This document shows, one piece after another, positions 9,575 to 17,493 of a DNA stretch of 43,472 nt (position 1 is its first letter; every line of letters starts with the position of its first letter). Origin of the DNA: an uncultured Synechococcaceae cyanobacterium (GTDB lineage Bacteria > Cyanobacteriota > Cyanobacteriia > PCC-6307 > Cyanobiaceae); assembly GCA_902537395.1 (NCBI GenBank), contig CACBBE010000005.1, forward strand, positions 1 through 43,472. The letters are read 5' to 3'. Under the pieces are notes generated by a model. It ran no database searches, was not told where the DNA came from, and was given only the letters and a program-made list of their open reading frames with translations. A program made the translations under genes and the position numbers.

Positions 9575-10729
9575 TTGGATAATTTAGATTTGAAGTTAAA
9601 TAATCAAGTTGCTATTCTTATCTGTGGACACGGGAGTAGAAATAAATTAGCCATTACTGAATTTCAAGAATTAACCAATCTCATCCAAAAAAGATATCCA
9701 AATTTTTTAGTTGAATTTGGCTTCCTGGAATTTGCTAAACCTTCAATTGTTGATGCGCTAGACAAGTTAAAAGATAATTTTATAAAAAAAGTAATTGCAA
9801 TACCCGCAATGCTATTCGCTGCTGGCCATGTGAAAAATGATATACCGAGCTTGCTTAAGAATTATTCAAGTAAAACTGGTATTGAAATAATCTATGGAAG
9901 AGAATTAGGTATTAATAATTTAATGATTAGTGCAGCTTGTGAAAGAGTAAAAGATGTATTTAGACAAAATAAAACTCTTAATCCTGAAGAATCATTATTA
10001 GTTGTTGTTGGTAGAGGCTCTTCTGACCCAGATGCGAATTCCAATGTTTCAAAAATTACGAGAATGATCGTAGAGGGTATTGGTTTAGGGTGGGGGGAAA
10101 CAGTTTTTTCAGGAGTAACTTTCCCTCTTGTTGAACCTGGCTTGAAAAATGTTGTGAGACTTGGTTATAAAAATATAATTATTTTCCCTTATTTCCTTTT
10201 CTCAGGTGTTCTTGTTACAAGAATAAAAAGGCAAAGTGATTTAGTTGCGATTAATAATCCAAATATTTCATTTATACATGCAAAATATCTTGCATCACAG
10301 TCTTATGTGGTCGATACCTTTGCAGAAAGGATTGAAGAGATTCTTAATGATGAAGGTAATAATTTTATGAATTGTTCAACTTGTAAATATAGATCAAATT
10401 TATTTGGCTTTGAAAAAGAAGTTGGAATGGTACAAGAAAGTCATCATGACCACGTAGAGGGCTTGGGTATCAGCTGTGATTTATGCGATCCTGAATGTAA
10501 TGGTGCTTGTGAAATACAAAATCAAATCCCAACTCATAGCCAAGGAAAATCAAACCCAGGAGGAGATCATTACTTAGAACATAAACATGTGCAGGCTCAT
10601 CAACATGAACATAATCACCATCTCCATCACCATAGTATTTATCCAAATTCAAACCACCCCTTGGGACCTGTCACGCTTCGCTTGCCTAATGAAGACCAAA
10701 TCTTAAGAAAATCCGTTGAAAATAACTGA
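9575..10729 (+). CDS. cbiX: Sirohydrochlorin cobalto/ferrochelatase CbiX with His-rich tail
   Basis: CbiX inserts cobalt (or iron in SirB-like members) into sirohydrochlorin on the way to cobalamin or siroheme. Two homologous chelatase halves are visible: the first opens with ILICGHGSRNK, the second with VVVGRGSSDPDANSN. The C-terminal region is metal-ligand rich: CSTCKY, CDLCDPECNGACE, then a histidine-dense stretch near the end. The in-frame open frame extends to 9494, but that would overlap the divergent oxidase. TTG at 9575 or 9590 is a better start, and I chose 9575 without a clear ribosome-binding site. The B12-dependent nrdJ elsewhere in the window explains the demand for this step. 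Confidence 0.88.
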   Translation: MDNLDLKLNNQVAILICGHGSRNKLAITEFQELTNLIQKRYPNFLVEFGFLEFAKPSIVDALDKLKDNFIKKVIAIPAMLFAAGHVKNDIPSLLKNYSSKTGIEIIYGRELGINNLMISAACERVKDVFRQNKTLNPEESLLVVVGRGSSDPDANSNVSKITRMIVEGIGLGWGETVFSGVTFPLVEPGLKNVVRLGYKNIIIFPYFLFSGVLVTRIKRQSDLVAINNPNISFIHAKYLASQSYVVDTFAERIEEILNDEGNNFMNCSTCKYRSNLFGFEKEVGMVQESHHDHVEGLGISCDLCDPECNGACEIQNQIPTHSQGKSNPGGDHYLEHKHVQAHQHEHNHHLHHHSIYPNSNHPLGPVTLRLPNEDQILRKSVENN

Positions 10730-10748
10730 ATCACCTGTCTCTTTCTCG

Positions 10749-10770
10749 ACTAAGTCTTAATAGACTCAGT
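10749..10770 (+). terminator. Possible hairpin terminator after cbiX
   Basis: The inverted repeat ACTnAGTCT / AGACTnAGT has a 4-base TAAT loop, giving eight pairs with one mismatch. It lies 20 bases after the cbiX stop. It is not followed by a T run, so it may be only an mRNA 3'-end stabiliser. Confidence 0.4.
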
Positions 10771-10818
10771 TCATATAAGTATTCCTAATATAAAATCTTA
10801 AAAGTATTTTGAGCTAGA

Positions 10819-10860
10819 TTTTCCACAATTTACAGGTTGTTTTCCACGTCCAAATCCACA
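10819..10860 (+). promoter_or_regulatory. Pair of DnaA-box-like 9-mers
   Basis: TTTTCCACA at 10819-10827 matches the DnaA box described for cyanobacteria. TTTTCCACG at 10840-10848 differs by one base and lies exactly 21 bases on, two helical turns, in the same orientation. A weaker AAATCCACA follows at 10852-10860. A very AT-rich stretch follows. No dnaN or dnaA gene is nearby, so this is unlikely to be the main origin. Chance cannot be excluded in AT-rich DNA. Confidence 0.4.
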
Positions 10861-11057
10861 TTGGATTAGAAATCCCAGCAGTTTTTATAAAAAACAGGAC
10901 TTCAACATTATTGTTGACTTTTTTTTAAGATCTAATCAATTTCCTTATTTAAAAAGAAAATTTTTTAAAAACCAACTTATAACTTGAGTCTCATTTGATA
11001 ATATAAAAAGTTTACATACAGATTTTTTTTGATTTTTTTAGAAAAAAATATCATTAT

Positions 11058-11339
11058 ATGAAGGCAGAAAATCATAGTTTTATGAATCAAATAAGCCATT
11101 CAAATTTAACTGATAAGAAGCTGGAAGAGTGCTCTTCAAATAAAGTCTCTTTAGAGACAGAGCTTTCAGAAACTCTTTACAACACTATGAAAGATTTCGT
11201 ATTAAGTAACCCTACTTGGGATCAATACAAGCTTATAAATTCAGCATTAGCTACTTTTCTCATGCAAAACGGATGTACTGATAATTCTGTTTCAGAAATT
11301 TATTTAAATCAACTATTTACTCCCTCTAAATCTTTTTAA
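11058..11339 (+). CDS. DUF2811 small protein
   Basis: The 93-residue protein ends with a DUF2811-like block: SLETELSETLYNTMKDFV, then NPTWDQYKLINSALATFLMQNG. The N-terminal 30 residues are polar and variable. DUF2811 is common in cyanobacteria and has no established function. Its fold looks like a compact helical, possibly ribbon-helix-helix-like, domain, but that is inference. The last 14 bases overlap the end of the convergent GMC oxidoreductase gene. Confidence 0.75.
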   Translation: MKAENHSFMNQISHSNLTDKKLEECSSNKVSLETELSETLYNTMKDFVLSNPTWDQYKLINSALATFLMQNGCTDNSVSEIYLNQLFTPSKSF

Positions 11340-12966
11340 TATTTAGGCACGCTCTCCTACACAAGGCCATCATTGTAAGTGTAGGGCTTTGCCAAGATGA
11401 AGTTGGCCAGCACGCTCCATCAAGTACAAGTACATTCTTGCATCTCCATATTCTATTTAATTTATCAACCACGCTATTTTCTTCATTTGTTCCCATTGGT
11501 GCCCCTCCTACTTCATGTATGTAATATCCTGGAGGAGGGGGATTATCTGAGAGTGCGATCAAATTTTTTGTAAATAAACTCCCCAATGGAATATTCATTA
11601 GTTCATCAATATTTTTCATTTCTCCATTTGCTGCTTTTATTGATTTTTGTATTGTGTTTTCCATATGTTTTGCCATATTTAACTCATTCTCACTCCATTC
11701 GAATTCAATGTAAGGAATTGGGATTCCCCATTTATCTGTTTTTTTTGAGAGAGAAACTGAGTTTTTTTCTCTAGGAAGGACCTCGCCATGAGCGATAAGA
11801 AAGCCAATTGATTTGTTTTTGTCTTTTTGCAAAAGTTTCGGTATTCCTAATCTATCAATTGCCCCCCAGATTCCGTAACCTCTATGGAAATTCATGTCGT
11901 CAATTTCTGGCAAATTTGAACCAAATGGAATAAAGAAGCTTCCTGCTCCAGAAAGATCGGGAGGATTATCTACTGGTTTATAGGAGTTTTTTGTTTTTGG
12001 GACTGAAAAAAATCTACAGATAGATACGTGATCCATGAGGTATTTGCCTAATTTTCCAGAATTATCTTTAAATCCTGAGGAATTTGATTTGTATTCTGAG
12101 TTAAGGAGTATTCTCAGTGTTGAAATTGTTGATGCGCAGAGAAGAATTAAATCACAATTCAATACTTCTTTTTGTCCATTTTCTAGGTTTACGATCGTTA
12201 GTTTTGAGGCAAGCTCTGTTACCTTATTAATCTCAAAAGACTCCACTAGGTAATTAGTGATTATTTGTACATTTCCAGTATCTAAAGCTTTTTTTAAAGA
12301 GCTTCCTAAGCTAGAGGACTTGGGCCATTTATTTTCTTTTACTGATGAATTACGGTCAAATCCTCTTGATTGGATAAATGGATAATTTAATTTTGATTTT
12401 ACTTTGCTGCCAAAAACATTTTCGTTTTCTGTAAGAGGTATTTCACCAATATATTTACCGTTTGGGACTTCTTGAATGTCATCTTTTCGTCCATAGATAC
12501 CGCAGAAATTTTCAATGAAATCATAGTGAGGGGATAGTTCATCGTATGAAATAGGCCAGTTTGGTCCGAATCCGTCTTTCTTAGCCGGATGAAAGTCTTC
12601 TGAGGAAAGTCTTAATGTTATGCCTCCCCAAGTTAATGATCTCCCCCCGTATTGTTTACCTTGGGTCCATAGAAATGGCTTTTTTTTTGGGAAGTCATAA
12701 GGATGCTTCAATTCATTTGAATATAAGTCAGGATTATTTTTCCAATAACCAGGATGTTGGCATTGATTGGCATGTTTTTTTGTTAAGACTCCTGATAATC
12801 TTTTTAAAGTACTTTTTGGCTCATGATTACTAGCTTCATGCCTTTTAAATTGAGGACCTGCCTCTATTACTAAAACCTTGATCCCTTGTTCTGCCAATGT
12901 AAGTGCTGCTATTCCTCCTGTAGCTCCAGAACCAACAACAATTGCATCATAAGGACTTATATCCAA
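11326..12966 (-). CDS. GMC-family FAD oxidoreductase
   Basis: The 546-residue flavoprotein begins with an FAD-binding beta-alpha-beta motif, DAIVVGSGATGGIAA. It continues with VLVIEAG and GGRSLTWGGI (FAD pocket). It ends with the GMC C-terminal domain, seen in HEVGGAPMGT and SWQSPTLTMMALCRRA. GMC enzymes oxidise alcohols, sugars or related substrates; the family does not give the substrate here. There is no signal peptide. The start is TTG at 12966, placed directly before the FAD motif. It is not a fatty-acid photodecarboxylase by any motif I can point to. Confidence 0.85.
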   Translation of the reverse strand: MDISPYDAIVVGSGATGGIAALTLAEQGIKVLVIEAGPQFKRHEASNHEPKSTLKRLSGVLTKKHANQCQHPGYWKNNPDLYSNELKHPYDFPKKKPFLWTQGKQYGGRSLTWGGITLRLSSEDFHPAKKDGFGPNWPISYDELSPHYDFIENFCGIYGRKDDIQEVPNGKYIGEIPLTENENVFGSKVKSKLNYPFIQSRGFDRNSSVKENKWPKSSSLGSSLKKALDTGNVQIITNYLVESFEINKVTELASKLTIVNLENGQKEVLNCDLILLCASTISTLRILLNSEYKSNSSGFKDNSGKLGKYLMDHVSICRFFSVPKTKNSYKPVDNPPDLSGAGSFFIPFGSNLPEIDDMNFHRGYGIWGAIDRLGIPKLLQKDKNKSIGFLIAHGEVLPREKNSVSLSKKTDKWGIPIPYIEFEWSENELNMAKHMENTIQKSIKAANGEMKNIDELMNIPLGSLFTKNLIALSDNPPPPGYYIHEVGGAPMGTNEENSVVDKLNRIWRCKNVLVLDGACWPTSSWQSPTLTMMALCRRACLNIKKI

Positions 12967-13073
12967 AACCTATTTCGTGATTTGCTATTTCAACAAATAT
13001 AGCATTCAGTAAATAATTAATTTTTAGATTTCAGCTTAAGAAGTTAGAATTTATTTAAATACTACTCAAACAA

Positions 13074-13547
13074 ATGAGATTCATAATTTTAACCTTTTTA
13101 ATAGTTGTTTTAACCCTCCCCTCTAGAAGCTTCGCTGCCTTGGATTATGGTAAACAATCCTTGGTAGGGGCTGATTTTTCTGGATCTGATTTAAAAGGAG
13201 CAACTTTTTATTTGACTGATTTACAAGACGCAAATTTGTCAGGTTGTGAGCTCCAAAATGCGACTCTTTATGGAGCAAAATTGAAAGATACTAATTTAAG
13301 TAACTCCAACTTAAGAGAAGTAACTTTAGACTCAGCTGTTTTAGATGGAACAGATTTATCAAATACTAACTTGGAGGATTCTTTTGCTTATAGTACCCAG
13401 TTTGAAAATGTAAAAATACAAGGCGCAGACTTCACAAATGTTTTTTTGCCAAAAGATATTATTAGGAAATTTTGTGAAAGTGCTACTGGAACTAATCCAA
13501 TTACAAATAGAGAAACCAGAGAAACTTTAGAGTGCGATTATATTTAA
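13074..13547 (+). CDS. Exported pentapeptide-repeat protein
   Basis: The 157-residue protein starts with a signal peptide (about residues 1-21) ending SFA. Roughly 16 tandem pentapeptides of the A(D/N)LxX type follow, for example GADFSGSDLKGATF and DANLSG. Such repeats form a right-handed quadrilateral beta helix. In cyanobacteria many signal-bearing members are in the thylakoid lumen or periplasm. The C-terminal part holds two Cys (CESATGTNP and LECDYI) that could form a disulfide. It is divergent from the GMC gene. Role unknown. Confidence 0.82.
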   Translation: MRFIILTFLIVVLTLPSRSFAALDYGKQSLVGADFSGSDLKGATFYLTDLQDANLSGCELQNATLYGAKLKDTNLSNSNLREVTLDSAVLDGTDLSNTNLEDSFAYSTQFENVKIQGADFTNVFLPKDIIRKFCESATGTNPITNRETRETLECDYI

Positions 13548-13549
13548 AT

Positions 13550-13942
13550 TTATGAACATACAAGTTCTTTTTTAATCTTTCTTTGTTTATAAAGTGAACT
13601 TCCAACAGGCCAACCCAAAGTAGATAAATGTTTCATTAAAGAACCTGAGTATTTGAAATAAAAATTGTCTGAATTGTTGATGCCAAGTTCTTCTAGAGTG
13701 ATTATTAATAAACATAGATCTTTCATTTTGCCTTTTTTCATATCCAATAATATAAATGCTTCACTTGATAATTTTTTTTCTAGGACCTTATCATTTTCAG
13801 CAAAACCAACTTTAAGTGAATTAGATTCATCAGAATAAAGAGTATAAATTAGTCCATCTTTGAATTTATCAACAGAAGTATCTACATTAAATTTTGATGA
13901 TATTAATGTTTTGTATCCTTTAATGATTTTTCTGTTATTCAT
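13550..13942 (-). CDS. Conserved hypothetical protein, possibly GIY-YIG-like
   Basis: The protein has 130 residues. Its N-terminal half contains GLIYTLYS (30-37) and then LKVGFAEN (43-50). The spacing loosely resembles the paired strands of GIY-YIG/MUG113 domains (GxIYVL...KIGxT), but the usual catalytic Arg and Glu are not obvious. A basic C-terminus carries TLGWPVGSSLYKQRKIKK. The gene starts 2 bases after the stop of the RHH-like gene, so the two are one operon. The function is unknown; the GIY-YIG idea is weak inference. Confidence 0.6.
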   Translation of the reverse strand: MNNRKIIKGYKTLISSKFNVDTSVDKFKDGLIYTLYSDESNSLKVGFAENDKVLEKKLSSEAFILLDMKKGKMKDLCLLIITLEELGINNSDNFYFKYSGSLMKHLSTLGWPVGSSLYKQRKIKKELVCS

Positions 13943-13944
13943 AA

Positions 13945-14442
13945 TTATTTGATTTCATCCTGAGCTGATTCGTATTTCTCCAATAGATTGTTTACTTCTG
14001 CAAGTGCAATCCTCTTTTGACAGGCCGAGTCATATCTATTTACTGCTATTGAAGGTATTGAACCTTTGCTTTTCATTTCCCTTATACCAGTTTCTAAACA
14101 TTGAAAAGCAACACTTGATAGATCTCTTCCTTCTGCTGCGGCCCAAACTTTCAAAAGATAAGTAAGATTTGATGGTACTGAGATCTGTACTTTATTTGAA
14201 TTTGAAGTATTTAATGCAATATCATCGAGACTAATTTCCTTAGAGGAAATAGTTTCTTTAACCTTTTTCTTCAAAAATTTTACTTTGCTTAAAGCGTCCT
14301 CTTTATTCTTTATTTTTTGTTCTATTTCAAATAACTCTTCTTCAGAATTAATTAAAGCTTCTAATGCCCATTTAGCATCATCTTTCGCAACCGCGGTTCT
14401 ATCAAGCCATTCATCTCTTATTTTTGACCAATTACTAGGCAT
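13945..14442 (-). CDS. Coiled-coil protein with ribbon-helix-helix-like segment
   Basis: The protein has 165 residues. Residues about 25-65 are a charged helical or coiled-coil region. Residues 84-122 (KVQISVPSNLTYLLKVWAAA, then a second helix to LETGI) have the strand-helix-helix layout of a CopG/Arc-type ribbon-helix-helix DNA-binding domain. It is the first gene of a two-gene operon with the 130-residue protein. Regulator, plasmid-type or antitoxin-type roles are all possible and none is shown by the sequence. Confidence 0.6.
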   Translation of the reverse strand: MPSNWSKIRDEWLDRTAVAKDDAKWALEALINSEEELFEIEQKIKNKEDALSKVKFLKKKVKETISSKEISLDDIALNTSNSNKVQISVPSNLTYLLKVWAAAEGRDLSSVAFQCLETGIREMKSKGSIPSIAVNRYDSACQKRIALAEVNNLLEKYESAQDEIK

Positions 14443-14709
14443 AAGCTTTATGCATTAATTCTATGATATATAAATCTGGATAGAATGTCTATAAAATCTA
14501 ACTAGATTATAAATAGATTGATTAAAGTCTTAATTTTATTATCCATAATTCCTCATCTTAGAAATAATCTTTTACAATAATTGAAACTGCAGAATTTATC
14601 CAATGTGATCTTAAAGGTATTTTTTCGCTAATTGAAAACGATATATTTGATAATCCAATCTTTTTAGATTTTAGTTATTTTGTTTATCTAATTAAAAACT
14701 TCTAAGCTT

Positions 14710-15099
14710 TTAATCTCTTTCAATAAGTTCAATTTTGTAACCATCAGGATCCTCAACAAAAGCCAAAACAGTAGTACTATTTTTCATTTTTTTAGGTTTG
14801 GTTGTTATTTTACAACCATTTTTTTCTAATCCTTGGCAAATTAGATGAATATCTTTTACTCCAATAGCTATATGACCATATTTATCTCCAAGCTCATAGT
14901 CTTCAGAATTTTTGTCCCAGTTATAAGTTAATTCAATTACTGTGTTTTCTTTTTCTGAGCCATAACCAACAAATGCCAAAGTAAATTTCCCATGAGGGTA
15001 ATCCTTTTTTCGCAATAAATTCATTCCTAGTCTATTGACGTAGAAATCAATGGATTTATCTAAATCTCCAACCCTCAACATTGTATGTAGGATACGCAT
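14710..15099 (-). CDS. gloA: Lactoylglutathione lyase (glyoxalase I)
   Basis: GloA isomerises the hemithioacetal of methylglyoxal and glutathione to S-lactoylglutathione in the cytoplasm. The 129-residue length and sequence fit bacterial nickel-type Glo[21 protein letters not shown] with metal ligand His5, TVIELTYNW with Glu, YGHIAIGV with His, and [10 protein letters not shown] with the last Glu. The enzyme is a homodimer with four metal ligands. ATG start at 15099. It is preceded by a 133-base gap shared with the divergent Tic20 gene. Confidence 0.92.
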   Translation of the reverse strand: MRILHTMLRVGDLDKSIDFYVNRLGMNLLRKKDYPHGKFTLAFVGYGSEKENTVIELTYNWDKNSEDYELGDKYGHIAIGVKDIHLICQGLEKNGCKITTKPKKMKNSTTVLAFVEDPDGYKIELIERD

Positions 15100-15232
15100 T
15101 TTGAATTATGAACCTGAATCAATTATCTAATATTAAATAACCATCTGCCAAAGTTGATTTTTTCGAAAGTAAGTCTTTTTATTAAGTTCAAAAAATTAGG
15201 TTAAAATATGAATATGAAATTTCAATAATATA

Positions 15233-15667
15233 TTGAATCAGATATTCCAGAGACTCTCATCAGTATTTTTGTATACTTTGCCATTAAAGGCATCTATACC
15301 GTTTGGATATTATTTGTTCTATAAATTTTCATTTTTAAAAATACTATTATTTCTAACTTTCCCGATAGCAATAATTGAAAAATCTTTGCCTTTTGGTAGT
15401 TTTTTATTATTTATAATTTTATTTGCTGGATTAGTAAGAAATCCAAATGTTCCCTATTTCGTTAGATATAACGCATGCCAAGCATTACTTATTGATATTG
15501 CTTTGATAATAATTTCATATCTCTTGAGACTATTTCCCATAATTGAGTTAGGTTCAATAATTTTTATATTTATACTATGTATTTTTATTTATTCGATTTC
15601 ACAATGTATTTATGGAGTCGAACCTGAAATTCCCTTAATTAGTAAATCTGTAAGAATGCAAATTTAA
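15233..15667 (+). CDS. Tic20-family membrane protein
   Basis: The 144-residue protein has four predicted membrane helices. The conserved Tic20 signature LVRNPNVPYFVRYNACQALLIDI lies in the middle. The chloroplast relative is a channel subunit of the inner-envelope translocon; the role of the cyanobacterial homologue is not settled. The start is TTG at 15233. An ATG slightly upstream is followed by an in-frame stop, so it cannot be used. The C-terminal YGVEPEIPLIS fits the family's cytoplasmic tail. Confidence 0.82.
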   Translation: MNQIFQRLSSVFLYTLPLKASIPFGYYLFYKFSFLKILLFLTFPIAIIEKSLPFGSFLLFIILFAGLVRNPNVPYFVRYNACQALLIDIALIIISYLLRLFPIIELGSIIFIFILCIFIYSISQCIYGVEPEIPLISKSVRMQI

Positions 15668-15694
15668 AAAGATTTCTAGATTTACTTATTTTCT

Positions 15695-16024
15695 TCAGCA
15701 CTCATTCCGAATAGATTCCCATCTTTGTTGACTTGCTTTTATTGCTTGCATTGGAGGATTAGCCCCCTCAATTTCAAAAGCTTTAATTAATGATTTATTA
15801 GCTAATAGTCCTAATCTTGCTGCCTCTCTTTGCCTAGAGCATACTTTTTTTCTTGACCCCTCTTTTAGACTATTTTCGATTTCTTTAAGAATCTGGCTAG
15901 CTTCATTCGATTTAGAATAAAAATCATTCATGTAAACATCAAGTGCCGTATCAGCAAAGATTTCAACTGGATAGATTATTGTGACTAAGCACACTATAAA
16001 ACTTACAAATATAAATATTTTCAT
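15695..16024 (-). CDS. Small exported hypothetical protein
   Basis: The 109-residue protein has an N-terminal signal peptide (about residues 1-25, ending FADTA). A helical mature part carries RKKVCSRQREAARLGLLA and a C-terminal Cys. The two Cys could pair once exported. It has a recognisable picocyanobacterial style but no known domain. It lies 7 bases downstream of the preceding membrane-protein gene on the same strand, suggesting cotranscription and a periplasmic or lumenal partner role. Confidence 0.65.
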   Translation of the reverse strand: MKIFIFVSFIVCLVTIIYPVEIFADTALDVYMNDFYSKSNEASQILKEIENSLKEGSRKKVCSRQREAARLGLLANKSLIKAFEIEGANPPMQAIKASQQRWESIRNEC

Positions 16025-16031
16025 AAGAATC

Positions 16032-16616
16032 TTAAGTAAATTTTTTGTCCGATCTCTTTAATACTAAATAAAAGGTAAGAACGCTCATTGTTCCAGATGG
16101 GCCTATTAAAACATGCCAAAATTGATCGCCACTAATTGAGAGTCTTGTGCCAAAGAAAGTCGTAAAAATAATACCAAATATTGGATAAAGAATAAAAAGC
16201 CAATCTTTAAAAACTCTTTGCCAATTTATAATTAGAAGGATACTTATTATTACTTGAAAAAGGAGAGCAATAGTTTTATCAAATAAAAAATATGAGATTA
16301 TTGAACATAAAGAAATACAAATATTAGTTTTTTGAATAAATTTATTTTTTATAACTGATATTGATAAACATGTAAGACCTAAAGATAGGAAAGAATAAAA
16401 TAACCAATTAAATAAAGAGGAGTGATCTACATAAATCCAAGATGTTTGGGTATGATCTATCATTTCAGAAATCGATGCCAATCCTAAAAAAATAAAACCG
16501 AAAGGTATCAATTTGTTCTTGCTTATATGTTTGAATTTATTGATCGATCTAATACCTAATAATATTGGGATGGTTGCCGCTTGAAAGTGGGCAAATAATA
16601 AAATTGAAAAAAACAA
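16032..16616 (-). CDS. Multi-pass membrane protein of unknown function
   Basis: The 194-residue protein has about seven hydrophobic segments. Between them sit acidic and histidine residues: SEMIDHTQTSW and YVDHSS after the second segment, and SGDQFWHVLIGP before the last. Polar His/Asp residues near membrane ends occur in the CREST/PAQR hydrolase group, but no full signature is present and I do not assign it. The start is TTG at 16616, since an in-frame stop lies close upstream. It is probably cotranscribed with the exported protein downstream. Confidence 0.6.
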   Translation of the reverse strand: MFFSILLFAHFQAATIPILLGIRSINKFKHISKNKLIPFGFIFLGLASISEMIDHTQTSWIYVDHSSLFNWLFYSFLSLGLTCLSISVIKNKFIQKTNICISLCSIISYFLFDKTIALLFQVIISILLIINWQRVFKDWLFILYPIFGIIFTTFFGTRLSISGDQFWHVLIGPSGTMSVLTFYLVLKRSDKKFT

Positions 16617-16670
16617 AATTAATTCTCAAACTTAATTCATCATAATTTAAATACAAAAAACAGTCTGGGA

Positions 16671-16871
16671 TTACCTGGGGAGAGAAAGGTACCATTGCCC
16701 TATTACTATAATCAATATTGTAAGAACAAAAGGGAAAGCAGGATATCGTGTTTGAAAATTAGCAGGTGGCCAAGGAGACCAAGATATTAATCTTCCTTGC
16801 GGTTCATTTGAAAAAACTTTTTTTTTTGATTTTTTGGATATTAAATTATCTGTGGCAAATCCTTTACTCAT
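16671..16871 (-). CDS. Small single-span membrane protein
   Basis: The 66-residue protein has a basic N-terminus (ISKKSKKK), a Trp/Pro-rich middle (ISWSPWPPANF) and one membrane helix at about 46-63 (PFVLTILIIVIGQWYLSL). The ATG at 16871 is clear. It looks conserved rather than random, but I do not recognise the family. Its position ahead of the tRNA-Ser scar makes it the last gene before that region. Confidence 0.55.
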   Translation of the reverse strand: MSKGFATDNLISKKSKKKVFSNEPQGRLISWSPWPPANFQTRYPAFPFVLTILIIVIGQWYLSLPR

Positions 16872-16982
16872 AATCTAAATAAAATTTATTCTAACAAAAA
16901 CGTTTCAGAAAGGCGTTAATATTATCCGGGTCTCTTTATTTAAACGGAGGGGGTGGAATTATTTTCGATTCGAAATGACGAG

Positions 16983-17180
16983 CTATGACAAACTGTGACA
17001 GCAAAAATCTGAAATCGGTTGTTAAATCTGCCAACAAATCTGCCAACAATTTGCTGACGATTTATGAAAGCAAGTGATGAGTTATGACAAGGCTAAGATT
17101 CCTATATTTTGCAAATACAGCTTTATGTCTACTCTTACAATAATTTTGAAAGCTTATGAAGACTTATGGAACCTTATGAC
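16983..17180. repeat. Dispersed TTATG/CTATG short repeats, three at exact 10-base period
   Basis: CTTATG occurs at 17153, 17163 and 17173, a perfect 10-base period. Related copies are TTTATGAA (17061), GTTATGAC (17081), TTTATGTC (17122) and CTATGAC (16983). All are in the same orientation. Helically phased short repeats beside a tRNA att core resemble integrase arm-type or repressor sites. Confidence 0.55.
17024..17047. repeat. Two tandem copies of a 12-base repeat
   Basis: AAATCTGCCAAC is repeated exactly at 17024-17035 and 17036-17047. A decayed third copy (AATTTGCTGAC) follows. It lies inside the suspected integration scar. Confidence 0.7.
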
Positions 17181-17194
17181 GGGTTTCTAAAAAC

Positions 17195-17280
17195 GGAGGG
17201 GGTGGGATTCGAACCCACGGTGCCCTTGCAGACACGCTAGTTTTCAAGACTAGAGCCTTAAACCACTCGACCACCCCTCC
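17195..17280 (-). tRNA. tRNA-Ser (anticodon UGA)
   Basis: The minus-strand product is 86 nt. The acceptor pair is GGAGGGG with CCCCTCC, and a 7-base anticodon loop CTTGAAA sits on a CTAGT/ACTAG stem. The anticodon TGA lies at plus positions 17244-17246. A long variable arm and the T arm GTGGGTTCGAATCCCAC follow. The long variable arm fits a class II serine tRNA. CCA is not encoded. The 3' end is the likely core of a nearby attachment duplication. Confidence 0.96.
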
Positions 17281-17493
17281 AAAGGGTTCTTAAGTTTTAT
17301 TGAACTTAAAAACTATAACATAAGAAATTAGTCACAGTCTATAAATTCAAAGATTTTAAAATTATTTCAAGAAACTAGTTTGTGATAGGAATTTTTATTA
17401 ATAATGATGAGTTAAATCGTTATAAAAATCTATTACAAGTCAAATTTAGTCCATAAAATGAGTCCACAAAAAATCTAGTCTGCCTCAAAAAAA

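Larger units (their letters stand above)
10730..11057. other. 328-base intergenic region between cbiX and the DUF2811 gene
   Basis: No open reading frame of substance is visible. It holds a hairpin just after cbiX, two DnaA-box-like 9-mers in the middle, and a very AT-rich final 150 bases leading to the ATG at 11058. Confidence 0.6.
16942..17205. mobile_element. Probable integration scar at tRNA-Ser: duplicated tRNA 3' end
   Basis: The 15-mer AAACGGAGGGGGTGG occurs at 17191-17205, where it is the 3' end of tRNA-Ser plus flank, and again at 16942-16956. A second shared block, GATTCGAA from the T-loop, lies at 17206-17213 and 16967-16974, displaced by about 10 bases in the distal copy. A full tRNA with a partial 3' copy downstream is the classic footprint of a tyrosine-recombinase element. 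Only about 235 bases lie between the copies and no integrase gene is present, so this would be a remnant or an empty att pair. Confidence 0.5.

Noticed and set aside
14582..14703. Short plus-strand open stretch of about 40 codons (ETAEFIQCDLKGIFSLIEN) upstream of gloA's end
   Set aside because: No standard start codon or ribosome-binding site is present, only ATA/ATT codons after the preceding stop; could be decayed coding DNA but cannot be supported.
16942..16974. Second functional tRNA gene
   Set aside because: Only the acceptor 3' strand and part of the T-loop are duplicated; there is no anticodon arm or 5' half.
17284..17314. Inverted repeat TTAAGTT/AACTTAA upstream of tRNA-Ser
   Set aside because: A 7-pair AT-only stem is expected by chance in this composition and lacks a T run in a useful direction.
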